This document shows positions 22,245 to 34,014 of a stretch of DNA of 64,000 nt, piece by piece. Where the stretch lies: the NCBI GenBank assembly GCA_023548195.1, contig JAJHZJ010000496.1, forward strand, positions 11,739,070-11,803,069, given 5' to 3'. The translations under genes were made by a program, and so were the position numbers. How positions within the stretch are numbered: position 1 is the stretch's first letter; each line of letters opens with the position of its first letter. This DNA comes from Bettongia penicillata ogilbyi (Eukaryota; Chordata; Mammalia; Diprotodontia; Potoroidae). The notes under the pieces are model-generated. The model was given only the letters and a program-made list of their open reading frames with translations, was not told the origin of the DNA and searched no databases.

Positions 22245-22480
22245 TTATTATTGTAGTGTCCTACTTACAACTCCATTTGGGACTTTCTTGGCAAAGATAC
22301 TAGGGTGGTTTGCCGTTTCCTACTCCAGTTCATTTTACAGATGAAGAAACTGAGGCAAAGAGGGATAAGTGACTTGCCTAGGGTCACATAACTAGTAAAA
22401 GTCTGAGACTAGATTTAAGTTTAGGTCTTCCTGACCGCTACCTGATATTCTATCCTCTGGGCCACTTCGCGATCCTTTGA
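22245..22480 (-). repeat. tRNA-derived SINE with RTE-like tail
   Basis: The tail (CTTACAACTCCATTTGGGAC, GGTGGTTTGCCGTTTCCTAC) is at the left. The core is GACTTGCCTAGGGTCACATA, and the head GGGCCACTTCG is at the right. Confidence 0.85.
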
Positions 22481-24040
22481 CATCAGCTGAGTTTCCTTCC
22501 CTAGGAAGTCCCTATGCTAATAAAATCTCAGGTTGAGGGCAGAGAGGCCAGAGTGCACTCTAGGAAACAGTCTTTTAAATATCACAACAGAAAAAGATGA
22601 GGAACAAGATGCATGATGACCACATAAATAAATGAAATGAACGTGATTGTGATGGCTGATCTTGAACCCAAAGATTATGGGATCAAACACAATTCCTTCC
22701 TTTCAGTGAAGGACTATAGGTGTGAAATGCTGTTTTTATTGATGAACATGGTCATTGTGTTGATTGTTTGGCTTAGATGCTTTTTTTTAACCTGTCATAA
22801 AAGAAAGGATTAAATTCATACTGGGGATGGGAGAGGCAGAGAAATGCTTCATGGAAACTGTTACGTTAAAAAAAAAAAAAAGAGGGATCCTTAAAATCTT
22901 CCCCCCTCCAAAGCAGCTATTTTACTAAAAAATAATAATAATAATAATCAAGCCTTATTAATTAAATTTAAAAGTTTTAATTGTTAGTAAAAAAAATAAA
23001 TAGCACTTCCAACTACAACTACTGAAACTCTAAAAAAGCAAATACAAAACAAAAAGAATAAAAACACAATAAGAAGGCTTAGATGTCAATAGGTGTGTGA
23101 AAACCCTTATTAGACCGCAGAAGGTAAGAGGGGAGGGAACTGCATGTATTAAATGCCTACTATATGCCAGGGAGTGTGATAATCTCAGAGTTCCCCTCAT
23201 TATGGCATATAATTCCCTCCTAAAGAGGACTGGACAGGAGTGGTGTCTTGCCTGGCTTCTTGGAGACTGTATCTGGGAGGTGATAGAAAGTCTATTGAGA
23301 CATGTCAGACCTATCTAGTCATTTTTGTGATTCAAGTAAAAGATAAATGGTAATGCAAGAAAAAAATTGGAAATTTTAAGTAGGGGGTCCTAGGCAGAAA
23401 ACTGAAGGATTTTAGGGTCCAAGTGCACTTTTTAAAAAAATCTCTTTGAGAGAGAAGGAAGGCTTTGGGAAGAGGACAGCTGACTGTGTAGATGGTATTA
23501 AGAAAGGGCTCTCATTTTCTAAATGACGCCTTAGAATAAAAGGATGGGCCCTGTGCTAGGAACAATGCACATTTCCATATTTGCATGGAAATTTTCTGAT
23601 CTATTAAAAATTAGAAATCATAATATTGAGGGATATGCCCAGACAGATAGAAAAAAATGGACAACATAGTTTGTATTCTCCTAATTTTAGCTCTATTTCA
23701 ACTACCTCGATTTCTTCTGGAATCCTTATTCTGTTAAAAGAATTTCTTAAAACTTTCTCATCTGCTTAGCTGACAATGTTATTGCTCAGAAAGCCAATGA
23801 ACTCTAAGGAGAATTGTTACTCTCTAGGAGAAGAAATTGAATTTGACCAACAAGGAGAAAATAATTGGTAAAGTAGAAATGACAAGGGCCTTGGGGAAAG
23901 TATCCAAGTCATTTTAGAGTTAATGAGAAACAAGAACATCACCGAGGTTAGGACCGTCCCAGACTTTAGTCGTCCCGATCATTTAAATATGAGCAACTAA
24001 AGATAAAAGAGTAAAGGTAAGGGCTTTCCTGAGTTAAAAT
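22481..24040. other. Mostly unassigned AT-rich sequence
   Basis: It contains a poly-A run near 22868 and a short AAT repeat at 22929-22948. No gene or clear repeat is seen. Confidence 0.5.
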
Positions 24041-24576
24041 AATGCCTCAAAATGAGTTTTGGAGTGGCAGGATCAGCAAGAAGGCAGGGTAAAAGAATTT
24101 TCAAGCCCAAAACAACTTTGGGCAGGAAAGGTCTGTCTCACTGGGATGAGAGTGGAGCTCACCAGGCCCCAAAAAGGCTGCAGCAGGCCCTGGAGACATG
24201 TACATCATGGGCAATTGTAAGGGAATCAAACAACTGGTGAGAAACAGATTACAGAGGACCTTTTGCTGGTACTGGGAGTGAGACTCTGTTGTATTGTCCA
24301 AGTGAGGTTCTGGGTCATAATACCAGGGTACGAAAAAGCACTAAAAGGACTGGGAAACAGTGCTTATAGTCCATCGCAAACAAGAACACAGGCAAGGAAA
24401 GCAGTGACCACAGCTATCTTTAGACTATATCACCTTGGAAGGACTGAAAATATAAAACACCAGAACTGATTCTGAAAACAGTATCATGAAAAACCTGAAG
24501 CTTGGAATGGTGTTCCTTCAACCCTGGGAGCAAAGCCTAACTTAGCTAAGTTAAAAAATGAAGAAATAGATTGAAA

Positions 24577-25200
24577 ATGAGCAAAAACAAACAAACAAAA
24601 GAAGAAGAACCTGACCATAGAAAGTTACTAAAGTGATAGGGAAGATCAAAATCCAAATTTGGAAGAAGACAATGAAATCAATTCTGCTACTTCCAAAGCC
24701 TCAAAGAAAAATGTGAATTGGTCTTATAGGCCCACAAAGAAATTCCCAGAAGTGCTCAAAAAGGATTTTAAAAATCAAATAAAACAAATAGAGGAAAATT
24801 TGGGGAAAGATATGAGAGTGGTGGAAGAAAATCATGGAAAAAGAGAGTCAAGAGTTTGGTAAAGGAGACAAAAAAAATACTGAATAAAATAACACCTTAC
24901 AAAGCACATAATGATAAAAGCTGTATAAAAATTCACTGAAGAAAAGAATTCCATAAAAAGTAGAACTGGCCAAATGGAAAAAGGGGTAAAAAAAAAAAAA
25001 AGCTCAATGAAGAGTTAGAATTGGGCAAGTGGAAGCTAAGGATTCCATGAGACATTATGAAACAATAAAATTAAATTAAAAGAGCGAAAACACGGAAGAA
25101 AATGTGAAATATCTCATTGGAAAAAATGACTGGGAAATAGATTGAGTAGAGATAATTAAAGGATTATTGGACTATCTGAAAACCATGATCAAAAAAAAGA
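24577..25200 (+). pseudogene. L1 ORF1 remnant, 5' part
   Basis: The ATG at 24577 opens MSKNK..., like other L1 ORF1 starts. The region 24659-24862 is still open for 67 codons and reads as coiled coil (FKNQIKQIEENLGKDMR). After that, stops and shifts accumulate, up to GAAAACCATGATC at 25190, which aligns to 8341 of HAL1 copy 1. Confidence 0.75.
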
Positions 25201-25861
25201 ACCTATAGGAATTGGAAATTGAGGGAATGTCCATCAGCTGGGGAATGGTTGAGCAAGTCGTGGTATATGATTATAATGGAATATTGTTGGGCTAAGAGAA
25301 ATGACAAGTAGGATGATTTCAGAAAAATCTAGAAAGTCTTGCATGAAGTAATATAAAGTGAAGGGAGCAGACTCAGGAGAACATTATACACAATAATAGA
25401 ACTATTGTATAATGAAAAACTGGAAATGACTTAGCTATTCTCAGCAATACAATGATCCAAGACAATCCCAAAGAACTCGTGATGAAAGATGCTATCTGCC
25501 TCAAGAAAATGAACAAATGGTGTCTGAATACAGACTAACAGATATTACTTTTCCTTCCTTTTTCCCTTTCTCCCTCCCTCCCTCCCTCCCTTCCTTCCTT
25601 TCTTCCTTTCTTCCTTCCTTTCTTTTTTCTCTTTCTTTTTTTCTTCCTTTTTCTGTCTTCTTGCATAAAATGACTAATATGGAAATATGTTTTACATGAC
25701 TGGACCTGTATAACCTATATCAAATTGCTTACCATACTGGAAGTGGGTAGGGGAGGGAGAGGGAGAGAGAGATAGAATTCGGAACTCAAAGATTTTTTAA
25801 ATGTTAAAAATTATTTTTACATGTAATTGGGGAGCATAGAATGTTATTTTCTTAAAGATTC
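25201..25861 (+). mobile_element. Nested L1 3' end inserted in ORF1
   Basis: It carries the ORF2 C-terminal coding end (GGGGAATGGTTGAGC, GGTATATGATTATAATGG) and a 3'UTR with ACCTGTATAACCTATATCA and GGAGAGGGAGAGAGAGATAG. It ends AAAATTATTTTTACATGTAATTGG. ORF1 of the host element resumes at about 25870. A short CTATA on both sides may be the remains of a target-site duplication. Confidence 0.85.
25556..25660. repeat. TCCC/TTCC pyrimidine tract
   Basis: The TTTCTCCCTCCCTCCC...TTCCTTTC tract lies inside the 3'UTR of the nested L1. Confidence 0.95.
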
Positions 25862-26290
25862 TATAAATCATATTTCTAGAAATTGTCAAGGAAAACTGCC
25901 CCAATATCCAAGAACCAGAGGGTAAAATAAAAATTAAAAGAATTCTCCAGTCAACTACTGAAATAATCTCAAAATGAAAACTCCCAGAAATATTCTAGTT
26001 AAATTCCAGATATATAGAGTAGAGGAGAAATATTGCAAGCAGTCAAAAAGAAACATTAAATATCTTGGAGCTACACTCAAGATAACCCAAGATTTAGTAG
26101 TTTCTACATTAAAGGATCAAGGGGCTTGGAATATAATATTCCAGAGGGCAAAGGAACTAGGATCACAACCAAGAATCATGTACCCAGTAAAAATGGAACA
26201 TGAACCTACAGGTGAAAATGGATATTTAATGAAACTGAGCTGAATAGAAAATACAATCTTCAAATATAAAGCTAAAGAGAAGCATAAAAA
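25862..26290 (+). pseudogene. L1 ORF1 remnant, 3' part
   Basis: AAATTGTCAAGGAAAACTGCC aligns with 8391 of HAL1 copy 1. The open stretch 25974-26243 encodes the C-terminal domain (LKITQDLVVSTLKDQGAWN, then QPRIMYP), so this is the same ORF1 resumed after the nested insertion. Confidence 0.8.
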
Positions 26291-26299
26291 TTAAAACAG

Positions 26300-26838
26300 A
26301 AAAGATATATCATAAGGGATTCAATAATGTCAAACTGTGTACATTCTGACATTGGAAGATGATACTTGTAACCTCTAAGAACTATATCATTATTAGGGTA
26401 TTTAGCAGTACACATAGAAGTCACGGGTGTGAGTTGGCTATGTTGGCATGATATCCAAAGAAATCAAATGAAAGAATGAGGAAAAGGAATATACTAGGAA
26501 AGGGGGGAAGGGAGAGGTAAGATAGGGCAAATTATTTCACATAAAAGATGAATAAAAGAGCTTTATCAGTGGAGGGGGGAATGGGGAGTGGTGGTTAACA
26601 CTTGTACCTTAATCTCATTGAAATTGGCTCAAAGAGGAAATAATATATATACTCGGTTGGGTATAGAAATCTATCTTGCCCTACAAGAAGCAGGTAACAT
26701 AGATAACATGTTGGGGGAGGGGCTGATAGAAGGGAAGGCAGGTTGGGGGAGGTGGTGGTCACTTTTGAAGAGGGGCAAAGGGAAAGAGAAAGAAGGATAA
26801 ATGGGGGGAAGTAGGATGGAGAAAAATACACAGTTAAT
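26300..26838 (+). other. L1 ORF1-ORF2 spacer, purine-rich
   Basis: It carries GGGGGAGGGGCTGATAGAAGG and GTGGAGGGGGGAATGGGG. The order GGGCAAATTATTTCA, AGTGGAGGG, GGTATAGAAATCTATCTTGC matches the HAL1 segment after ORF1 (9150-9400). Confidence 0.7.
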
Positions 26839-26839
26839 A

Positions 26840-28695
26840 ATCATAACTGAATATGAGTGGAGTGAACTCACCCATAAAACATAAGCAGATAGGAGAATGG
26901 AATGAGAACCAGAATCCTACAATATGCTTTTTTTTGTTTTGTTTTGTTTAAAAAAAATACGCTTGAAACAGAGAGACATGCACTGAGTAAAAATAAAGAG
27001 CCAGTACAGAATCTATAATGCTTCAGCTAATTTTTTATTTTAAAGCTCAGGTAATAATCATGATATCAGACAAAGGAAAAAGTAAAATAGATCTAATTAA
27101 AAGAGATAAGCAGAAAAAAACATTTTGACAAAAGGTATGACAGAAAATGAAGTAATATCAGTACTAGATATATGTGCATCAAATGAGCATAGCTTCCAAA
27201 TTCTTAAAGGAAAAGTTAAATGAGCTATGGGAGGAAATAAGTAGGGAAACTATACTACTGGGGAACCTCAACTTTCCCCTCTCAGAACTAGGTAAATATA
27301 AGCAAAAAATAAACAAGAAAGATGGTAAGGAGATGAACAGAATTTTATAAAAGTTAGATATGATAGAGCTCTGGAGAAAACCAAGAGAGAATAGAAAGGA
27401 ATACACTCATTTTCTCAGCTATATATTGCAACTACATGAAAACTGACTATGTTTTAGGGCATAAAGACCTCACCTACAAATGCAGAAAAATGGAATTATT
27501 CAATGACTCCTTTTCACACCATAATGCAATAAAATTACATTTGATAAAGGAACACAGAAGCATACATTAAAAATTAATTGTAAACTAAGTAATCTAATCC
27601 TAAAGAAAAAGTGGATCAAAGAACAAATCATAGAAGCAAGCAATAATTTTCTTAAAGAGTGACAATGAGACAACACACCAAAATTTATGGGATGTAGCCA
27701 ATGCAGTGTTTAAGGGAAACTTTAAATCTCTAGAAACTTATCAATAAAATAGAGAAGAAGCAGATCAATGAATTGGGCATACAAATAAAATAATTACATA
27801 AAGAACATATTTTAAATCCCCAATTAAATACCAAGTTAGATGTCCTGAAAATCAAAGAAGAGATTGGTATAACTGAAAGAAAACTACCGAAACAATAAAT
27901 AAAACTAAAACTAAGAGATGGTTTTATGGGAGAAGAATAAGAAAATAGATAAATCATTGATTAATTTGATTTTAAAAAAAGAAAAAACAAATTACCAGTA
28001 TCAAAAAAATGAAAACAGTAAATTCATCACCAATTAAGAGGAAAATAAAGCAGTTATTAGGAACTATTTTGCCAAATTATATGTCAATAAATCTAATATT
28101 CTAAGTGATAACAAAATTATAAATTGTCCATATTAATGAGAGAAAATAGAATATTTAAATAGCTCTATCTTAGAAAAAGAAATTGAACAAGCCATCAATA
28201 ACTCCCTAAGAAAAAGATCACCTTGTTCAGATGGATTCACAAGCAAATTCTACGAAATATTTAAATAACAATTAGTTTCAATGCTACACACACTATTTGG
28301 GGAAAAAATAGGCAAAAAAGGAGTCCTACCAAATTCTTTTTATGACATAAATATGGTGCTGATACCTAAACCAGGAAGAGCAAAAACAGAGGAAAAAAAC
28401 TATAGACTAATTTCCTAATTAATATTGATGCAAAAAATAAAATACTAACAAAAATACAGCAACATATGACAAAGATCATACGCTATGACCAAGTGAGATT
28501 TATACCAGGAATACAGGGCTGGTTCAATATCAGCAAAACCATCAGTATAGTTGACCATATCAATTACAAAACCCAAAGAAATTATATAATTATCTCTATG
28601 GGCACAGAAACTCCTTTTGACAAAATATAACACTCATTCCTATTTTAAAAAAAAAAAAAACACTAGAAAGTATAAAAATAAATAGAGCTTTCCTT
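26840..28695 (+). pseudogene. L1 ORF2 remnant (endonuclease and N-terminal RT)
   Basis: It opens GAGTGGAGTGAACTCACCCATAAAA, the coding sequence of an L1 endonuclease start. Endonuclease blocks run to about 27550. The fingers/palm start of reverse transcriptase follows: EIEQAINNSLRKRSPCSDGF-type coding at about 28170, KPGR at about 28370 and a GFIPG/QGWFNI-type block at about 28500. The catalytic YADD-type motif lies beyond the break at 28695 and is absent. Stops throughout. Confidence 0.8.
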
Positions 28696-28968
28696 AAACT
28701 TAGAAGTTTTGGTCCTGTCACATCCAACTCTTTGTGGATCTATATTTAGGGATTTTTGGTTGTTTGTTTGTTTTTAGCAAAGATACGACAGTGGTTTGCA
28801 ATTTAATTTTTCAGTTCATTTTATAGATGAGAACCTGAGGCAAACAGTTAAGTGATGTGCACAGTGTCATACAATTAGTAAGTGTCTGAGCCAGATTTGA
28901 ACTCATTACTTTGAACCTTCCTGATTTCAACCCCAGTGCTCTATCTACTGTGCCACCTAGCTACCTGA
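28696..28968 (-). repeat. tRNA-derived SINE with RTE-like tail, inserted in L1
   Basis: The left end is TCCTGTCACATCCAACTCTTTG and the right end CTACTGTGCCACCTAGCTACC, with the B-box complement GATTTGAACTCATTAC. The L1 ORF2 homology stops exactly at its left edge. Confidence 0.85.
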
Positions 28969-29019
28969 AAACCAAGAAATGGTATTTATCTAAAACCTTT
29001 CTACAAATCATCCGAATTC

Positions 29020-29350
29020 TTACAATAACTTATTACTGTTGCCTCCAGTAGTTACCCTTTCCCATCTATCAATCATGCAGTTACCAAAATTACCTTCATA
29101 AAACTTAGTCATTCTCCTCAAAAATAGTCACTACATCCCTATTCCTTCTAGGAAAAAGTCCCTCAGCCTGACCACCTGTTCTCTAAACTTCTGCCTTCTT
29201 CCATCATGCATTCCCATAAACCAGCCATGATACCTGGAATGCATTCTGTCTTCCTCTCTGCCCTTCAGAATCTTTATTTTCTTCCCTCAAAAACTCAGGT
29301 CAAGTGTCACTTCTATGAAGACTTCCTTCATCTGGAGTCTGTTGTCTGAG
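29020..29350 (+). repeat. L2 LINE fragment
   Basis: CCTCCAGTAGTTACCCTTTCC, TACCTGGAATGCATTCTGTC, then CAGGTCAAGTGTCACTTCTA and GACTTCCTTCATCTGG follow the L2 body order. Confidence 0.65.
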
Positions 29351-29369
29351 AATAAATCTCACTAAGTAT

Positions 29370-29840
29370 GGAAAGGCTCATCTCTATAACTTTGCCCCAG
29401 GTGATGAATTATTCAATAAAACTCTTGAGAAAATTGAATAGCACGATGGTGAAAAACAAGATTTAGATTCATATCTAACATCACTTAATAAAATAATTTC
29501 CAAGTGGGTCAGGAGTTTAAATATTTTAAAAACCATTTTTTAAATTAGAAGAAAATGGCATAATATAATTCTTGTACTTGAAGAAGAGGAAGTTTTTATC
29601 AGTTAAACAAATAAAAGAAATTATAGGAAACAAAACAGATGGAGTTGAGCATATAGCAATAGAGTTCCAAATACTATACAGTAATACTTCTATGATGTTT
29701 TAAAAAAAGAAACAGGAAAAATAATCTTTGCTACAAATATTTCTGACAAAAATCCAATCACCAAAAATCTATAAGGACATTAATATATATACATATATGT
29801 GTGTACATATACATATAAATATGTATGTATGTAATGTGTA

Positions 29841-29888
<48 letters not shown>

Positions 29889-30025
29889 AAGAGTAAGATC
29901 AGTTTCCCAAGGATAAATGGTCAAAAGAGATGAATGTGCAGATCTCAAAAGAAGATATAGAAGTCAACAGACTCCTGAAATATTGTTCACTGTCTCTGAT
30001 AGAGAATTTCAAGTAGAAACAACTG
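29370..30025 (+). pseudogene. L1 ORF2 C-terminal remnant, first piece
   Basis: GAATAGCACGATGGTGAAAA, AGTGGGTCAGGAGTTTAAAT and AATTTATAAGAGTAAGATCA...GATAAATGGTCAAAAG correspond to the C-terminal third of marsupial L1 ORF2. A TA microsatellite sits inside. It could belong to the 24-kb L1 or be a separate 5'-truncated insertion. Confidence 0.65.
29784..29884. repeat. TA/TG microsatellite
   Basis: Mixed ATAC/ATGT units end in a perfect TA run (about 29849-29882), inside L1 ORF2 sequence. Confidence 0.95.
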
Positions 30026-30029
30026 TGTC

Positions 30030-30597
30030 ATTGAAATTCAACAGACTCCTTTTATGTGCAAGGCACTGTGACAGACACATTCATTGCGTTCAACTAAGGG
30101 ATACAACACAGATAAGGAAACACCAGGTTGTTTGGGAAGAAAGAGAACAGTAACAATTAGAGGAAATCCAGGAAGTCTTCACAGAGGAGACAACACCAAA
30201 GGTGTCTCTTGAAGAAAAGAAATAAGGTTTCTAAAAGGCAGAAAGGTAAAAAAAAGAGTGAATTTCAGGCACAGGGGGTGGATGATTTGTGTGAACCCTG
30301 GAGGAAGAAGATGCAATGATGAGTTTAAGGAACAGATAGTAAAACAGTTTGAATAAAGGAGAGAGTGCATAAAAATGAATAATATGAACCAAAACTAGGG
30401 CCAACTTGTGGAGGGCCTTAGAAATCAATGTGAAAAGCTTTTATTATAGAAAGCCACTAAAGATTCTTTAACAGAAGAGCCTGTGCCGTAGGGAGCTTAT
30501 TCTAGCAGTTCCATGAATAGATGAATTGGATATGGGAGAGACTGGAAGACTTGGCAGTGATAGTCTAAATGATGTAAATCCTACCTGGTGGGATGTG
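30030..30597 (+). repeat. Long ancient interspersed repeat, fragment
   Basis: CTTTTATGTGCAAGGCACTGTG, then TGGAGGGCCTTAGAAATCAA and AAGCCACTAAAGATTC have the order also seen at 50.6 kb and 13.5 kb. It separates two L1 ORF2 pieces. Confidence 0.55.
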
Positions 30598-31140
30598 AAG
30601 AAATAGGTACAACATTATACCACTGATGGAATTGTGAATTAATGCAATTAATCTTTTTGGAAATGAATATAAAACCTAGTTAGAATTTTAAAACTCTTCA
30701 TATCCTTTGCCCAGCAAGACCAGAACTGAAAATTTTCCTCTCAGATGTTACTAAAAGGAAAAAAAAATCAGAATAAAAATATTCATAACAGTTTTGCTTG
30801 TAATAACAAAAAATAGCCTAACTCATACATACAGTGATTGAGGAATGACTAAATAAACTTTGATATGTTGATATGATAGAAGACTTTGTTTTCTAAGAAA
30901 TTGCATCTATTAAGAACATTAAGGATATGGGAGGATGGAAAATGATACCAAATGAAGAAAGCTGAATCAAGTCAACAAGATTCCCATTATTTATAGTTAT
31001 GTAATAAGTAGTAATAATGATAGTAACAGGAAATGAAATATATAAGAAAAAGGCAGTCAGACGTGAACATAAAGTAGACAGGATGTTAGCATTATTTCTG
31101 AATCTTAATGCACAGATTTTAGAAACAATTTTTAAGTAAC
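30598..31140 (+). pseudogene. L1 ORF2 C-terminal remnant, second piece
   Basis: ATTATACCACTGATGGAATTG, ATATCCTTTGCCCAGCAAGAC and ATTCATAACAGTTTTGCTTGT match the end of L1 ORF2 and continue the piece ending at 30025. Confidence 0.65.
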
Positions 31141-31900
31141 TTGAGACTTATGATTTTATGGATTATACTTTTTTAAATAACTTATTTTGATGTTTATTTT
31201 TGTTGAAGGTTTCTAAGTTTCGAATTAAAAAATCCAAGGAGACCCACAGGCCTTTCTTCTTTTCCTTATCAAAATCTTGATGAAAGCGTTCTATGCTCTT
31301 TCAAGGGGGTCCTTGGTTCAAAACAGGAATGAAACGAGCAGGCTTTCTCCATTGATTTTTCCAGAGCACATCACCACTTTGCACGATTGACTGAGAGGCA
31401 CAGAGGATACAAAATCCTGCTGAGTCTGCTGAATGTTGATTACAAAAAAAAAGAAATTTGATTCAGTAGAGGTAGGGGAAAAGCCTTAGAAGCTATGCTA
31501 CGCAATGAGTTGACTTTCACGCAAATGTTAAGATCCTCCTACATTCCTTGAAAATGTTCAGTGGATATTTGTGACACTGGTCTGTCATCCCTGCTGTTGG
31601 GAAGGCTTATATTCAATTATCAAATGAGAATTTAGAAATTCTGAGCTACAGAAAGACTAAAGACAATTGGGCATCTTGTTAAATCCAGTACCAACATGAC
31701 AAGCCCCCAAGAATGAGGGGTTGCCAGGATGCCCAAAATGGGTGAACCAGGCTAAGTTGGAAATGAAGCAGAACAAAGCTTCCAAGAGGAACCAGTCCAT
31801 AAGTAGCTCCTAGAGTAGAAAAGGATGAAATGGAGCACAGGGGAGAGAATCCGAATGTAAAAGGTGTCCTCTGGCAAAATTTTCCTGCTTACAGATAGGC
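31141..31900. other. Unassigned sequence
   Basis: No gene is seen, nor an A-rich end for the preceding L1. Confidence 0.5.
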
Positions 31901-31904
31901 AACT

Positions 31905-32040
31905 GAATCATAGTGGAAAGAGAGCTGGTCACCAGAATTACCTGAGTTTTAACTTCTAATTCTAACACACACTGGTTGTGTAAATGTGGGCAAATCACTT
32001 AACCTCTCAGTACCTGAAGTAATTCTCTAAGCTTAGATAA
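31905..32040 (+). repeat. SINE/MIR relic
   Basis: AATCATAGTGGAAAGAGAGC, TGTGGGCAAATCACTTAACC and TCTCAGTACCTGAAG form a plus-strand copy. Confidence 0.7.
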
Positions 32041-32274
32041 TACAGAGTAGATACTAATCTATTTTAGTAGAAAGAATATCTTCACCTTGAAGTTCCCTAT
32101 GTCACGGGTTCAGATTTCTTTTTAATGTACTGAATGCATTGTGCCCCAGAACAAGACTTCCTCATTGAGATCCAAGGAGTCCCAGAAAAGATTGATTTAG
32201 TAATACATACGGGAAAAAACAAATGGATGCAAAATGTATTTTACTCAGCAGTTAGATGTATAGATCTTTGAGTT

Positions 32275-32500
32275 AGGCTGTTAGTACATAAAAGATCTAG
32301 ATCTAGAGCTGCAAAAGAGTTTATATGTTATCTACTCCAACCCTTTCTCTTTACCAATAGGAAGTGGAAGCCCAGAGAAGCCAAGTGATTTGCCCAAGGT
32401 CACATAGGTCATGAGTAGCAGAGCCTAGATTTGAACTCAGGTCCCTTGACTGCAAGTTCGTCTTTATTTCAACTGTATCACAGTATTTCATTATCATCTA
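32275..32500 (-). repeat. SINE with CR1/L3-like tail
   Basis: AGATCTAGATCTAGAGCTGC at the tail, GATTTGCCCAAGGTCACATAG and GATTTGAACTCAGGTCC in the core. Confidence 0.8.
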
Positions 32501-34010
32501 GCCAACTGGATGCATTAGAGGAATGATAAATAAGATGATGTTTGTAAAGCACTATGCAAACCTAAAAAAACTAACTGTTGGTGATGGGGGTGATGATGAT
32601 GATAATGACAACAATCGGTAATTGGTCAGGCTGGGACACTCTGGGAAAACTACATAAGGCTTTCAATGATTCCAAGCTGTCCCATCCACAAAAATCCATA
32701 CATTTAATACTCACAAAGCTGGCATATTGGAGTGAGTACATAGATAGAGGACTCTGTACTGGAAGTGATACAATTATGAAGTCATTAGAGGACAGGTCTA
32801 CAAGGTACATGAGGACAGAAATGGTGCTCCATGATCCTCTGATTACAAACATCAGGTGAGACATAAAACAGGGAGAGGATGTTTGCCAAAAGTATTTGTC
32901 ACAAGGATGAAGGAGATCCATGAAAAGCCTGGTCAAGAAGTGATGCTCTATGGAGAATGGCAAGTTCATTCGGAAGTTCCTAGTTATAAACTGTGTTATG
33001 CAATTTGCATAAAGCCTCGGGATACAGCAGAGGCTCCTAAAGGGGTTTGGTCTCTACATCCACATAGGAAAGACAAGTGAATGAAGATTGTCCCCTACCC
33101 AGATTTTAACATGATTTGGGATGAATCCCTAGAGAGCCCGCTGAAAAGTATGCATATGTCAGATAGATAGTATAGTTGGGCAATGAGTTGAGTATACAGG
33201 TAAAAAGGAAGAGAGGAAATTGAGATGTATTGCCCTTTGGAAATTGCAATGCACTTATATTGACCCCAAGGCTCCCATAAAAACAAATCTCCATCTTTTT
33301 AATTTTACTGGTGCTGTTGTTTGGTATCAATACCTGAAATATCACTGTCTTAGCAGAACTAAAGAAGAACATCACACAGTGGGTAATGGATAGGTGACGG
33401 GCAAGTGCAAGTAGGCTATAACATATAACAAATGAGGAATTCTGAAGAGCAAGAATAAAGGAGGGTGTCAAAGAACTGCAGGCCAGGATGAGAGAATGGG
33501 CTGATCATAGAGCAAGGAAAGCAGAGAGAATGCTCCAGTGGCACCATTGTGATGTCAGGAGAAGCCAAGGAAGACCTCTGGCCTATGGGGTGGAACTTCT
33601 GTGGAGAATTTTGGGGACAACATGGGCAAGAATTGAACAGGATGGGTAGGTAAGGATGAGTTGTGAACCCTCATCACTAAAGGTAATGTCCAATTCAATA
33701 GGATGACAGTATTCTCCAGCAATGCCATTCAACTGAGAATAATGAGCACCATGACCACAAGAGAATTAAAACTGACGATGAAAATACATATTGAGGACTA
33801 AGATTGAGGCATACTACCAAAATGATTCACATTCAAGAATCACATGAACATCATCAAAAATAAGATAGAAAAGGAGGTAAGACAGTCATATACAGAGAGT
33901 GAAGGATGATCAATAGATAATCTGAGTGATTAGCTCTAGTCAAGAATATCTTCTGACCTAAAGGAAGGTCTTCAGCACATAGTCATGCAGAACAAGCTGA
34001 GGCTTATGAA
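32501..34010. other. Unassigned 1.5-kb sequence
   Basis: I recognise no named repeat or gene domain. The stretch 33470-33700 (AGGCCAGGATGAGAGAATGG, CTATGGGGTGGAACTTCTGTGGAG) is less AT-rich and may be an uncatalogued repeat or decayed coding sequence. It contains overlapping open frames of 93 codons (+, 32578) and 132 codons (-, 32969) with no recognisable domain. Confidence 0.4.
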
Positions 34011-34014
34011 GTAT

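Larger units (their letters stand above)
24050..28695 (+). mobile_element. Old L1 retrotransposon, 5'UTR through ORF2 (broken)
   Basis: A 5'UTR-like region (from about 24050, inexact) leads into an ORF1 remnant (24577), a purine-rich spacer (26300-26840) and an ORF2 remnant with endonuclease and reverse-transcriptase parts. It is interrupted by an L1 3' end at 25.2-25.86 kb and cut by a SINE at 28.70 kb. Many stops and indels mark it as long dead. It is the best local example of the L1 type from which the HAL1 elements derive. Confidence 0.8.

Noticed and set aside
32571..32969. 132-codon minus-strand frame
   Set aside because: It overlaps an opposite-strand frame of similar length, has low-complexity ends (ATC repeats) and no recognised domain.
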